Origin: CAWGJF01 sp963822905
GTDB taxonomy: Bacteria > Bacteroidota > Ignavibacteria > Ignavibacteriales > Ignavibacteriaceae
Assembly (NCBI GenBank): GCA_963822905.1
Contig: CAWGJF010000002.1
Location: 62,001-126,000 of the forward strand
Length of the DNA: 64,000 nucleotides
Reading direction: 5' to 3'
A program made the position numbers and the translations under genes. The notes under the pieces were generated by a model. That model was not told the origin of the DNA. It saw only the letters and a list, made by a program, of their open reading frames with translations, and made no database searches. Within the stretch, counting starts at the first letter, position 1. Each line of letters starts with the position of its first letter. Positions 43,663 to 52,555 of the stretch are shown in pieces.

Positions 43663-44555
43663 AAAATAATTCCGATTGCAAACAGTATCCCGTAAAGACC
43701 GGAAAACTTTGCTGTTAATTCAAGAATTCGGTTCAGATCTTTTCCATTTAAAACAAAAATCATTTTTGAAATATAGAAAGCAACAGGAAGGGTAATGTAT
43801 GGTAGAAAAATCCAGTGTGAAAAATTATATTGAATAAATAATAAAATTAAAACTGAGTAACAGATTATCAATAAAAAAATAAACTGGAAGCGTGTAAGAT
43901 TCTTTCCAAGAATAACAGCGAGTGTATTTTTACCTGCCGAACGGTCTTCTTCAATATCCCTGTAATTATTAACGACAAGAATGTTTGTAGTTAAAGCCCC
44001 TACGGGGATAGCAACGAGAAAAGAAATTAGATTGAAATTTTGTGTTTGGAGGTAATATGTCCCGGCTGTTGCAACAATTCCGAAAAATAAAAAAACAAAT
44101 ACATCGCCAAGACCATGATATGCAAGAGGATAAGGACCTGCTGTGTATGCAAGCCCGGCAATGATTGAAACAACACCTATTATCAATACAATCAGGTTAA
44201 CAGAATAAGCGAGATACAATCCGAGTAAAAAAGCTAAACCGAAAACAATAGTGATTCCCGCTTTCATTTCTTTAACAGTGATTAGACCGGATACTAGAAC
44301 CCGAAGTGGACCTTTGCGTTGTTCGTTATCAGCACCTTTCAAAAAATCATAAAGATCATTTGTAAAGTTTGTACCTATTTGAATTAATAATGCGCATGCA
44401 AGAGCAACAATTGAATACGGCAGGAAAAATTTATCCTCGGATATTGCAAGAGCAGAACCCACAACAACAGGAACAACTGCAGCGAGCAGAGTCTTTGGAC
44501 GGCTTGCAAGCAACCAGGCTTGAGATTTTGATATGTTATTTTTTGAATCGTCCAT
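43659..44555 (-). CDS. menA: 1,4-Dihydroxy-2-naphthoate polyprenyltransferase
   Basis: A UbiA-type membrane protein with about nine helices. The two Asp-rich prenyl-diphosphate motifs are NFTNDLYDFLKGAD (residues about 63-77) and NNYRDIEED (about 190-200). It attaches the isoprenoid tail to DHNA, giving demethylmenaquinone. It starts 16 bp after menB. No menG/ubiE is within the window. Confidence 0.95.
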   Translation of the reverse strand: MDDSKNNISKSQAWLLASRPKTLLAAVVPVVVGSALAISEDKFFLPYSIVALACALLIQIGTNFTNDLYDFLKGADNEQRKGPLRVLVSGLITVKEMKAGITIVFGLAFLLGLYLAYSVNLIVLIIGVVSIIAGLAYTAGPYPLAYHGLGDVFVFLFFGIVATAGTYYLQTQNFNLISFLVAIPVGALTTNILVVNNYRDIEEDRSAGKNTLAVILGKNLTRFQFIFLLIICYSVLILLFIQYNFSHWIFLPYITLPVAFYISKMIFVLNGKDLNRILELTAKFSGLYGILFAIGIIL

Positions 44556-44571
44556 ATATCTGTATTAAGGT

Positions 44572-45405
44572 TTAAGGAAGCTTAGGATATTTCTTAAAAT
44601 CTGGTTTACGTTTTTCCAAGTATGCTTTCTTTCCTTCCTGTGCTTCTTCGCTCATATAATAAAGTAATGTTGCATTACCAGCTAGTTCCTGGATACCGGC
44701 TTGTCCGTCTAGCTCTGCATTAAATCCTGACTTCAATAATCTTATTGCCATAGAGCTGTGCTCAAGAATTCTCTTTGCCCAATTAACTCCTTCTTCTTCA
44801 AGTTTTTCAACGGGAACAACTTTATTCACCAGTCCCATAGCTTCAGCATCTTTAGCGTTATACTGATTACAGAGATACCATATCTCGCGTGCTTTCTTTT
44901 GTCCGACTATTCTTGCAAGATAGCTTGATCCAAAGCCGCCATCAAAACTGCCGACTTTTGGACCTGTTTGCCCGAAGATTGCATTATCTGCTGCGATAGT
45001 TAAATCACAAACAACATGAAGAACATGTCCGCCGCCAATTGCGTAACCAGCAACAAGTGCAATAACAACTTTTGGAATACTTCTTATTAGCTTCTGAAGA
45101 TCAAGAACATTTAAACGGGGAACACCATCTTTACCTATATAACCTTTATCACCCCTTATTTTCTGATCACCGCCGGAACAGAATGCATACTTGCCATCTT
45201 TAGCTGGTCCAGCACCGGTTAATAAAATAACACCGGTAGATTGATCTTCTCTTGCATCAGAAAATGCATCATACATTTCAATCACCGTTTCCGGGCGAAA
45301 TGCATTCCTTACTTCAGGACGGTTAATTGTAACTTTCGCAATCCCATCCTGCTTCTCATAAATAATATCCTCGTAATCATTTACCTTGCTCCAGTTAAAA
45401 TTCAT
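44572..45405 (-). CDS. menB: 1,4-Dihydroxy-2-naphthoyl-CoA synthase
   Basis: A crotonase-fold enzyme of 277 residues with the MenB-specific features FCSGGDQKIRG, the oxyanion glycines GYAIGGGHVLH, the QTGPKVGSFDGGFG block and the terminal RKPDFKKYPKLP. It closes the second ring from o-succinylbenzoyl-CoA. It opens the menB-A-C-E unit. The 153-bp gap to the next gene holds its promoter. Confidence 0.97.
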   Translation of the reverse strand: MNFNWSKVNDYEDIIYEKQDGIAKVTINRPEVRNAFRPETVIEMYDAFSDAREDQSTGVILLTGAGPAKDGKYAFCSGGDQKIRGDKGYIGKDGVPRLNVLDLQKLIRSIPKVVIALVAGYAIGGGHVLHVVCDLTIAADNAIFGQTGPKVGSFDGGFGSSYLARIVGQKKAREIWYLCNQYNAKDAEAMGLVNKVVPVEKLEEEGVNWAKRILEHSSMAIRLLKSGFNAELDGQAGIQELAGNATLLYYMSEEAQEGKKAYLEKRKPDFKKYPKLP

Positions 45406-45558
45406 AATAAATCCTTAATAATCTTTAATTGATTTGTCAGGTAAAAATATCGAAAAAAGGGGAAACCTGCTGAACCCGGTTAAAATAATAAAAAATTAAA
45501 ATGATTTATTTTATATTATATTTAATTAAAGCACGAATTAATTTCATTATTACATAAA

Positions 45559-46119
45559 ATGAGTAATCCATTAAACATAGCTGCAATTGTATTTTTTATC
45601 CTGTGTGTGATATTCCTCGTTTTATTTGTTACTTCTTTAAGAAAGAAAAAGTTTTTTGGTGCGGTAAGAGACTTTGTATTTGCCCTCCTGATGCTGACAC
45701 TTTCATTATTATTCGGAGTAATAAGTTTTTCAATTCAGGGATATAATGCACTAATAAAAGAAGAGCTTGCTGCTTCAGTAGAAATCCTACCTGTTACCGA
45801 ACAATCATTTAGTGCAAAAATAATTTTTCCCGATGGAGACGAAAAAGAATATGATATTGATGGCGAAGAATTTTACATTGACGCTCATATTCTTAAGTGG
45901 AAATCTGTGGCCAACCTTTTTGGACTTCATACTTTCTATGAGCTAGATAGAGTTTCCGGTCGTTATACAAATATTGAAGATGAAAAGTATAAAAAGAGAA
46001 CGGTTTATTCTCTTGCTAAAGAAAGAGCAATTGATATTTTTAAGCTAAGGCTGGACTATCCTTTTCTTTCATTTCTTGTTGATGCACAGTACGGTTCAGC
46101 AACATTTATTAATATTTAA
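45559..46119 (+). CDS. Conserved two-helix membrane protein
   Basis: Two adjacent helices at residues 5-27 and 38-60 are followed by a cytoplasmic or periplasmic globular domain (about 75-185) with WKSVANLFGLHTFYELDRVSGRYTN. A similar WxPxANxLGLHTxYxLDRLxGRY signature occurs in proteins annotated only as efflux-pump-like in proteobacteria. No transport residue is visible, so I do not accept that label. Divergent from menB, single gene. Function unknown. Confidence 0.75.
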   Translation: MSNPLNIAAIVFFILCVIFLVLFVTSLRKKKFFGAVRDFVFALLMLTLSLLFGVISFSIQGYNALIKEELAASVEILPVTEQSFSAKIIFPDGDEKEYDIDGEEFYIDAHILKWKSVANLFGLHTFYELDRVSGRYTNIEDEKYKKRTVYSLAKERAIDIFKLRLDYPFLSFLVDAQYGSATFINI

Positions 46120-46226
46120 TGAACATCGAAAATTTAATGTGTTTGTTTCTACAACCGGTCTGTTAATAAGGGACGCAGAAAAATGATATTTTATTATTTT
46201 ATGAATAGTAAGATTAAGGAAGAACA

Positions 46227-47138
46227 ATGAACAAAATAATATTATCTTTAATATTTGTTACCGGGTTGTGTTTTGCACAACAGATCAGCGACCCGGATTT
46301 TAACCCACCTTTAAATAATCCTGCTTATGATAAGGGTACAGGATCAGTTATACTTATTGATGAAGCTCATAATGATTTCCACACTATGGAAGGCAGATAC
46401 AAACCATTCGCAGATTTATTAATAAAAGATGGATATGTGGTTCAGCCTTTAAAGGATTCAATCGGTAAAAACACCCTGGTTAATGCTGATATACTTGTAA
46501 TCTCCAATGCACTAAATATTAAAAATGCTGAAGATTGGGTCTTGCCAACACCATCGGCATTTTCAGTTGATGAAATTAAAAATATAGCTCGATGGGTAGA
46601 TGAAGGCGGTTCACTTTTCCTTATTGCCGATCATATGCCTTTCCCGGGTGCAGTTTCTGAACTTGCATCAGAATTCGGGTTTGAACTTAAAAACGGGTTT
46701 GCTTTTGACAGCACAAATAACGGGAAGCCTGATTTGTTTACACGTGAAGCCGGTACACTTAAAGATAATTTTATTACAAATGGAATGGACGATTCTGAAA
46801 TAGTAGATTCTATTTATTCATTCACGGGAGAAGGATTTAAAATTCCTGATGACGCAACACCGGTGTTAACTTTAGGTAAAAATTTTATTTACCTGATGCC
46901 TGATACTGCATGGAACTTTAAACCGGATACACCAAAACTTCCGGCTGGCGGTTGGTCACAGGGTGCAGTAGAAGATTTCGGGAACGGGAAAGTTGTTCTG
47001 TGGGGTGAAGCAGCAATGTTTTCTGCACAGATAGCCGGACAAAATAAAGCAAAGTTTGGAATGAACTCACCCGAGGCGAAATACAATTACCAGCTTTTGC
47101 TTAACATTATTCACTGGTTGGATAACCTGGATGAGTAA
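46227..47138 (+). CDS. Secreted protein with glutamine-amidotransferase-like (DUF4350-type) fold
   Basis: A cleavable signal peptide (1-17) and then a class I glutaminase-like alpha/beta fold. ILIDEAHNDFHTMEGRY leads it; INDALVISNALN, WVDEGGSLFLIADHMPFPGA and VVLWGEAAMFSAQ form the expected strands. The nucleophile Cys of true amidotransferases is absent, so a binding rather than catalytic role is likely. A GGAAGAA ribosome site lies before the ATG. The function is unknown, and no partner is adjacent. Confidence 0.7.
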   Translation: MNKIILSLIFVTGLCFAQQISDPDFNPPLNNPAYDKGTGSVILIDEAHNDFHTMEGRYKPFADLLIKDGYVVQPLKDSIGKNTLVNADILVISNALNIKNAEDWVLPTPSAFSVDEIKNIARWVDEGGSLFLIADHMPFPGAVSELASEFGFELKNGFAFDSTNNGKPDLFTREAGTLKDNFITNGMDDSEIVDSIYSFTGEGFKIPDDATPVLTLGKNFIYLMPDTAWNFKPDTPKLPAGGWSQGAVEDFGNGKVVLWGEAAMFSAQIAGQNKAKFGMNSPEAKYNYQLLLNIIHWLDNLDE

Positions 47139-47642
47139 GAACAGGATAAAAGATTAAAGTAAACCTGCCTGCCGGCTGGCAGGAAGTAAAAAGTAAAAAG
47201 TGAAAAGTGAAAAAAATAAATCTGTGAGAACAGGAAATAGATTAAAGTAAAAAATAAAAAAGATTAATAGGTGAGTACATGATAAAAGAGTAAAGGATAG
47301 AAGCACAGAGCAAAGGAATAAAAAAAAATTTTTATCCCAAATGTTGCCAGAATGACATACAACTCTTTGATGAACAAGTATTGTTGCAAAGTGAGTACAA
47401 AATGAAGCCAATCTTAGTGCAAGGTTAAGCCAATCTTACCAAATTAAAAAAAATCCAATAACCCTGTTTTTTATTAATCCGGTCGAACAACAATTTATAA
47501 TATTTTGTAATTATGGCAGAAAGTTTTTAATTAGTAGAAATGAGTAATCTGTGCGCAGTCTGTTGCTGCTTTTTCAATTCCATTCTTATTCTTAAGATCT
47601 TTTTTTAATATCCAATTGCGTGAATACGTTCTAAAACAATAT
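47139..47642. other. Long AT-rich gap with hairpin and direct repeats
   Basis: CCTGCC (47164-47169) and GGCAGG (47178-47183) form a hairpin. About 35 bp of AAGTAAAAAGT-like purine repeats follow. A 20-bp block reading GAACAGGA ... GATTAAAGTAAA occurs twice (near 47139 and 47227). AAGCCAATCTTA occurs at 47405-47416 and again at 47427-47438. No credible gene was seen; ORFs on both strands lack family features. Confidence 0.6.
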
Positions 47643-49295
47643 TTAAGGTAACGGAGTTAATTTTAACGGAAGTAAATTCCAATTCTCTTCAAAAATTTTA
47701 CGGACATGCTTGATTGCCGAGTTCCTTCTCCATTTAAACTGGTTGTTATAACTCATCCTGTCTGTTCTGTTGATAACATTTGAAGAATATAGTTTATGAT
47801 CACCACTCATATTTTTTTCATCAACTGCAATTTCATTATGATGAGGGAGAGAACCGCGGTCAGGAAAATCAGGTTTACCCTGTGCATTTTTTTTGTTTAA
47901 AAGATCAACGGGGATGTTTGCCATTCCCTCTATAAAATTATTTAAGAATCCAGGCCACGTATCGCTGATCTGAGCATACCTGCCCGAGATTATTTCGCCT
48001 TTCCACCGTTTTGCTATTTCACTATACGGTCTTTTATTGATATCCCAGTATTTTTTATTGATGGTAAACCTGCCGCCGGACAAATCAAATTTACTGGCTG
48101 AAGTATATTCCGGTTTACTTTCAAACACCGGGTTTTTCCTGTTAAATAGTTCAATGTAGTCAAACTCAGGATTTGTTTTGGAGGTAATGATTTTTGCAAA
48201 ATGAGGGTAAGAAGAATGTGCATAAAAATCAGCAACAGCGTGAGCAGCAAGTGCAAATTTATCAAGGTAACGTGTGTTATGAATTGTAAAAGTTGCCAGC
48301 CTTTCCTCAACCAGGTCCCATCCTTCTTTTATATAACCGTTGTCAAAATGATCAAGAGGATTGTATTTACGCCTGTCGATGTCATCAACTAAAGGTCCGA
48401 ATATTCCTGCAATGGCCCGGGAAAAATATTGATCAAGCGCATTAAGAATTCTCTGGTCTGCACCGGCAAGCGCAGCATGCAGTATATCCTGGTGGACTTC
48501 CCCTGCAAATTTCGGATTGAACTTTTTCCATTTTTTCCTGAGCGACAATAAATCATCAAATGATTGCTGCTGCCCTTTATCGGCTACTGCCCACAGATGA
48601 CTATCATTAAAAAGAAATGAAGGACGGTATTCTACAATGGTTGGTGATGTTTGTGTAATGATTTTTTGTAATTCTGATTTCTTCTGTTTCAGAGGTTTAT
48701 TTTTTAATGTCTTTTCGGATGAAATAGCCTTAAGCGGTTCGATAAGTGTCCATTGACCTGCTTCGTTTTTATACATTACCCACATATGATCAAACTCACT
48801 CTGCTTACTACCGCGGGTCATAAATATCTTTCCTAAAACAACACGAATGTTATAAGGACTTATTCCCGATCCTATCATTAATGAAGCGATCAGGAATGCA
48901 CGGTCTTCACAGTCGCCGCTTTTAAGAAAAATCGTTTCATCCGGGAACTGCCACGGATCTTCTCCGCTCTTTGATTTGTATGCTATCTTCTCTGATACAA
49001 ACGAACTGATAACAAATGCGCGGTAGTCAAATGAGCTTATTGATTTGGACCGGAATGTATCAAAGTCTTGACCCGGTAATGTTCCGATATAATTTTTAAT
49101 ATCCTCCCGGAGTGTTCTTCCGATAAGTGCATTATTCCTTGTAACAAGGAATTCACGCACATCAATTTCATATTCATTTCCTGATTTCGATCCTACCACC
49201 GGTCTGGAGGATGGAACAATTGGTCTGTGCACAATAACATCCCCATCCCAATTCCATTTTTCAATACCACGAACATTAGATTGAATAAAACACAT
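47643..49295 (-). CDS. Transglutaminase-like domain fused to a phospholipase C/Het-C-like domain
   Basis: Residues about 85-190 form a transglutaminase-like cysteine-peptidase fold with Cys129 in SGDCEDRAFL and His170 in FDHMWVMY; the third position is Glu186 in TLIEP. Residues about 265-500 resemble the zinc-dependent phospholipase C/Het-C fold. They contain HxxxDxxxH, formed by His352, Asp356 and His360 in AAHAVADFYAHSSY, and DHFDNG upstream at 315-320. No signal peptide is visible, so a cytosolic or non-classically exported protein is likely. I do not recognise this fusion. It is flanked on both sides by gene-poor, repeat-containing sequence and is transcribed alone. Peptidase or toxin activity is an inference from the motifs. 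Confidence 0.7.
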   Translation of the reverse strand: MCFIQSNVRGIEKWNWDGDVIVHRPIVPSSRPVVGSKSGNEYEIDVREFLVTRNNALIGRTLREDIKNYIGTLPGQDFDTFRSKSISSFDYRAFVISSFVSEKIAYKSKSGEDPWQFPDETIFLKSGDCEDRAFLIASLMIGSGISPYNIRVVLGKIFMTRGSKQSEFDHMWVMYKNEAGQWTLIEPLKAISSEKTLKNKPLKQKKSELQKIITQTSPTIVEYRPSFLFNDSHLWAVADKGQQQSFDDLLSLRKKWKKFNPKFAGEVHQDILHAALAGADQRILNALDQYFSRAIAGIFGPLVDDIDRRKYNPLDHFDNGYIKEGWDLVEERLATFTIHNTRYLDKFALAAHAVADFYAHSSYPHFAKIITSKTNPEFDYIELFNRKNPVFESKPEYTSASKFDLSGGRFTINKKYWDINKRPYSEIAKRWKGEIISGRYAQISDTWPGFLNNFIEGMANIPVDLLNKKNAQGKPDFPDRGSLPHHNEIAVDEKNMSGDHKLYSSNVINRTDRMSYNNQFKWRRNSAIKHVRKIFEENWNLLPLKLTPLP

Positions 49296-49408
49296 AATAT
49301 TATCTCCGGCTTTTTTATTATGACTTCAGAAATATTGTCTTTCAAAATTTAATATACAACCGGTACCTGTTCAAAATTATTTGTTGTTTCTTAAGAATTT
49401 GCAAGTAG
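49296..49408. other. Gap upstream of the transglutaminase-like fusion gene
   Basis: Short AT-rich sequence. It should hold the leftward promoter of the fusion gene, but no clear box was seen. Confidence 0.4.
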
Positions 49409-49495
49409 TTGTCATTCCGATCCCGCCTTGGCGGGAGAGGAATCTTCTTCTGAGTGTAAGATTTCTCAGTCACTTCGTTTTTTCGAAATGACAAG
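49409..49495. repeat. Imperfect palindromic extragenic repeat of the TGTCATTCCGA type
   Basis: TTGTCATTCCGA at the left and TTTCGAAATGACAA at the right are inverted ends. Between them, CCCGCC/GGCGGG (49422-49435) and AATCTT/AAGATT (49441-49446 and 49458-49463) form nested hairpins. Elements with these ends and GGAATCT cores are frequent between genes in Bacteroidota. A half-arm of hairpin family A (ACCGTGACAG) directly follows. Beyond it, up to 49828, nothing else was supported. Confidence 0.75.
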
Positions 49496-49828
49496 CGTAC
49501 CGTGACAGAACGTAACTGGTTCCTGTCTAAAATTACTATTTAACAGGAATTTATTTTGTTACAGGTTGTCCGGGGTTTTCTCCCCGGTTGGTTGATACAG
49601 TTTATTTATACTTTAATTTGCTAAGTATTACCGTTAGGCTGTCAATATTAAACCGCAGCTTTTAATTGATTAAAAAATTATTGCTGAATTTTAAGAATTA
49701 GATTTAATTCTCCTGGCACTGAGTTTTGAAAGCTATCACCGCCTGCCCAAACTTGCCGGGGTTGCAATGTGATATTCTGATAATCTAAGAGAAAGTTTTA
49801 TAGCTTTCCCTTTTTTATAAATTTCTTT

Positions 49829-50491
49829 TCACTCAATTTGTGTTGAATTCTCAGATGCAAAAAGATTATGCGGCTGCCGGCTGTAATTGTCATTCAATAA
49901 ATAAACTGCAAGAAACAGGTAAGCAATAAATCCAAGGACAACAAGTAATTGTGCCCGGGAAGTTTTTTGTATATCCTGTTTTGTTTTTACAACGCATGCA
50001 TCACCCGGACAATACTGAGCTTTCTTTTTATTAAAGATAGAATAGAATTTACAGCCAAGACAGATACCAAAAGCTGTTTCAAAAAATAAAAATATAAGAC
50101 AGGTTAGACATATCAATCCCGTTATCGGGCTGAATGCATTCACTATCACCAGGTGGATGAATATTGTAGTTCCCAGCACCGCTCCAATAATCCAGGCAAA
50201 CTTTTTTTGTGCAGCACCAACATACTCGGGAACCTGGTTTCTAACAATCAGACGCCCGATTATTAATGTTGGGGAAAACTTCGGATTAACCAGTATTCGT
50301 ATTAAAATATCTGTAAGGAATATTGTAACGCCATACTTAATCAATAAGAAATTTCCCAGCAGGAGTGCATCAAGTATCGAAACAAACATTAACACAAACA
50401 GTATTCCTGCCGCAGCCCTGATCTCCCGTTCATTTAATACCGGTATGCTATAACCTTCAACTGTCTCTCCGAATTGAATTATCTTATTCAT
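49829..50491 (-). CDS. DUF4395 membrane protein
   Basis: Four helices in two pairs (about 28-65 and 95-145). The family signature ETAFGICLGCKFY is at about 150-162, followed by CPGDACVV, which gives a Cys-rich face. A fifth helix (about 180-200) is near the end. The family often accompanies thioredoxin or rhodanese genes, and here it lies 27 bp downstream of a multi-rhodanese gene on the same strand. A role in sulfur or thiol transfer is therefore inferred. Confidence 0.83.
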   Translation of the reverse strand: MNKIIQFGETVEGYSIPVLNEREIRAAAGILFVLMFVSILDALLLGNFLLIKYGVTIFLTDILIRILVNPKFSPTLIIGRLIVRNQVPEYVGAAQKKFAWIIGAVLGTTIFIHLVIVNAFSPITGLICLTCLIFLFFETAFGICLGCKFYSIFNKKKAQYCPGDACVVKTKQDIQKTSRAQLLVVLGFIAYLFLAVYLLNDNYSRQPHNLFASENSTQIE

Positions 50492-50518
50492 TATATATTC
50501 CTTTTTATTTTCTCTTTT

Positions 50519-52189
50519 TTAATTAATTAAAACTTTAACATCGGGATAACCCATCAGCCTGAGGATGAAGTAATTTACCGCAGCTTCTCCCGGATCATCC
50601 GAGGTACAAATAAGCTCAGCATATCTCGGAACACCCGACTTAACGAGGATGTTCCATATATCTTTTGCAGCTTTGGGTGTACCATCTTCGTTAAGCAGAC
50701 CGGTATAAGGAAGATGAACGATATTACTATCAACAGCAGCAGGTTCATTCTTCCCTGAAGCAATAAATATCTTCGGGTATATTCCCTGAGTGCTGTTCAA
50801 TTCAGTTATTATAATTTCCTGCCGGGGATTCACAGGATAATTTGTTGGAGGTATTGATATGTCCTGAGGATATTTTTTCATTCCAACAACAGTAGTATCC
50901 TTTGTAATTGGATAACCAAGTTTTGACCATTTATCCAGTGGGTCTGTTAAGATCGAGATTTTTTCCTGGTTCAGTTTCTCAAGCATTATAAAAGCCAAGG
51001 CAGCTTCTTTGGTTATTCCTGAATCTGAAATAATAACTGCTTCATGAGACTGGTTAACACCTGACTGGCCGAGTATTTTAGCCAACTTATCCAGATTATT
51101 GATATTACTTTTAAAAACATCTGCCGGAATATTGAGAGCAAATGGTATGTGCCCATTGTTAAATGCTTCCGGGGAACGAACATCAATGATGCTGACACTG
51201 GATTTTCCAAACATCCTTAACATCTTCCCACCCCAGAACTGCAGCCAGTTTGTTTCTCTCATCAAAAAAGGTTCATCATAAGTCCAATATGGAAGTTCTC
51301 TTTCGTCGGATAGCCAGTCGAGCTGTGAACCTGCATAGAGTTTAACTTTAGGGTAATGCAAAATAAACTTAAGAGCAAAGAAAGGTACACTTGCACTTAT
51401 CCCGCCGCCGCAATGAGAATAGATATTCTGTTCGGGTTTAATCTTAAAAAAGTTCAGCATCTTTTTTATTTCGTCCGGTGATTTGAAAGTCTTATCAGCT
51501 TTATAAAAATCAGGACTGGGAATTAAGATTGCATTTGGAATATGACCGGCTTTATCAAATGCACAAACCTCACCGTAGTGCCAATCGGCTCCCAATGCTT
51601 CAATCAAAACATTATTAGTTGTGTCACCTGATGCTGTTAAAAATTCAGGAAGCTCGGCTTTCACATCTTCATTAAGATTTTTAATTTCAAAAGATCCTTT
51701 AACTGTTTGATTTGTTTCATCCTGTGTTACCGGTAAACCTTGTTCCTGCCATTTGGAAAGTCCTCCATCGAGAACAAAAAGGTTCTCCGAAGGGAATCCA
51801 TAATAATAGAGTGAGAAAAATTGCCTAGTGGCAAATATTGAACCTCCCTGGTCATATATTACTATCTTTTTACCGGTGCTGATTCCCCACGACTGGTAAA
51901 GCTTATTTACTTCAGCAGTTGGTTGTTCCTGCGAACCATAAGTGAAGAAGTCAACATTTATTGCGCCGGGTATATGCTGTTTGCTGTAGAGCATTGCCGG
52001 TGAAGCGTCTAGTATTAGAACATCCGGGTTATTCAGGTTGTTGCTGAGCCATTCAACATCAACAAGGTTTCCATTGGTTCCATCCAGGGCTTTAACAGGC
52101 TGGGATAAAAACAGACTACATAAAAAGACTGTAATTATTAATTGATACAATCTGTTTAAGATTTTAATTCCTGATATAGTGCTATTCAT
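50519..52189 (-). CDS. Secreted sulfurtransferase with four rhodanese-like domains
   Basis: A signal peptide (about 1-35) precedes four rhodanese folds at about 45-155, 185-300, 315-430 and 450-556. Only the second has the catalytic Cys in the loop (IYSHCGGGISAS). The first has YDQGGSIF and the third SDSGITKE. The fourth has Cys in LICTSDDPGEAA, in shifted context. The second domain could take sulfane sulfur (thiosulfate-type) and the others may bind or present substrate. The first two resemble a classical tandem rhodanese in which the N-terminal domain is inactive. It is periplasmic and co-transcribed with the DUF4395 gene. Confidence 0.85.
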   Translation of the reverse strand: MNSTISGIKILNRLYQLIITVFLCSLFLSQPVKALDGTNGNLVDVEWLSNNLNNPDVLILDASPAMLYSKQHIPGAINVDFFTYGSQEQPTAEVNKLYQSWGISTGKKIVIYDQGGSIFATRQFFSLYYYGFPSENLFVLDGGLSKWQEQGLPVTQDETNQTVKGSFEIKNLNEDVKAELPEFLTASGDTTNNVLIEALGADWHYGEVCAFDKAGHIPNAILIPSPDFYKADKTFKSPDEIKKMLNFFKIKPEQNIYSHCGGGISASVPFFALKFILHYPKVKLYAGSQLDWLSDERELPYWTYDEPFLMRETNWLQFWGGKMLRMFGKSSVSIIDVRSPEAFNNGHIPFALNIPADVFKSNINNLDKLAKILGQSGVNQSHEAVIISDSGITKEAALAFIMLEKLNQEKISILTDPLDKWSKLGYPITKDTTVVGMKKYPQDISIPPTNYPVNPRQEIIITELNSTQGIYPKIFIASGKNEPAAVDSNIVHLPYTGLLNEDGTPKAAKDIWNILVKSGVPRYAELICTSDDPGEAAVNYFILRLMGYPDVKVLIN

Positions 52190-52555
52190 TTTTATTGTTT
52201 CCTCTTTTATTATTTAGTTACGCAGTAAGAATATCAATTTGAAATAAGAGGTTAAAGGGTGAGTCAACAGAAGGCAGATTTTGGTAAACAGAATGCAGTG
52301 TTACGTCTACTGATATTCTGGGTTACCAATTGCGAAATATTTATGTTAACCATATTCGTATATAAATAAATGAACTCACTCTAATCTCTCTCTTAAGAAG
52401 AGAGAGAATTATTGTCAATCAAACAACATATGACAATGTCTTAACAGAATTAAAATACCAATGTCGTAATATTAAATAAGCCCTTCTCTTTTCAAGAGAA
52501 GGGTTGGGTAGAGTTTAACTTTGATTACAAATAATTATTCTTAACATTATTACGA
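52190..52555. other. Intergenic gap with two hairpin repeats
   Basis: The gap lies between two divergent genes. TCTCTCTCTT pairs with AAGAGAGAGA (52385-52394 and 52398-52407), and CCCTTCTCTT with AAGAGAAGGG (52481-52490 and 52494-52503). The rest holds both promoters but no recognisable box. Confidence 0.6.
52481..52503. repeat. Hairpin element, family B copy 2
   Basis: A perfect 10-bp stem with loop TTC, preceded by AAG and followed by TTGGGTAGAG. It has the same build as 16803-16821 (AGCCCTCTCC ... GGGTTGGATGAGG). It lies 52 bp before the LytS-type kinase. Confidence 0.65.

Noticed and set aside
45559..46119. Multidrug efflux pump label
   Set aside because: Only two helices and no transport motif are visible.
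47154..47411. 85-codon ORF on - in the repeat gap
   Set aside because: Low-complexity Phe/Leu-rich reading of purine repeats, without a ribosome site.
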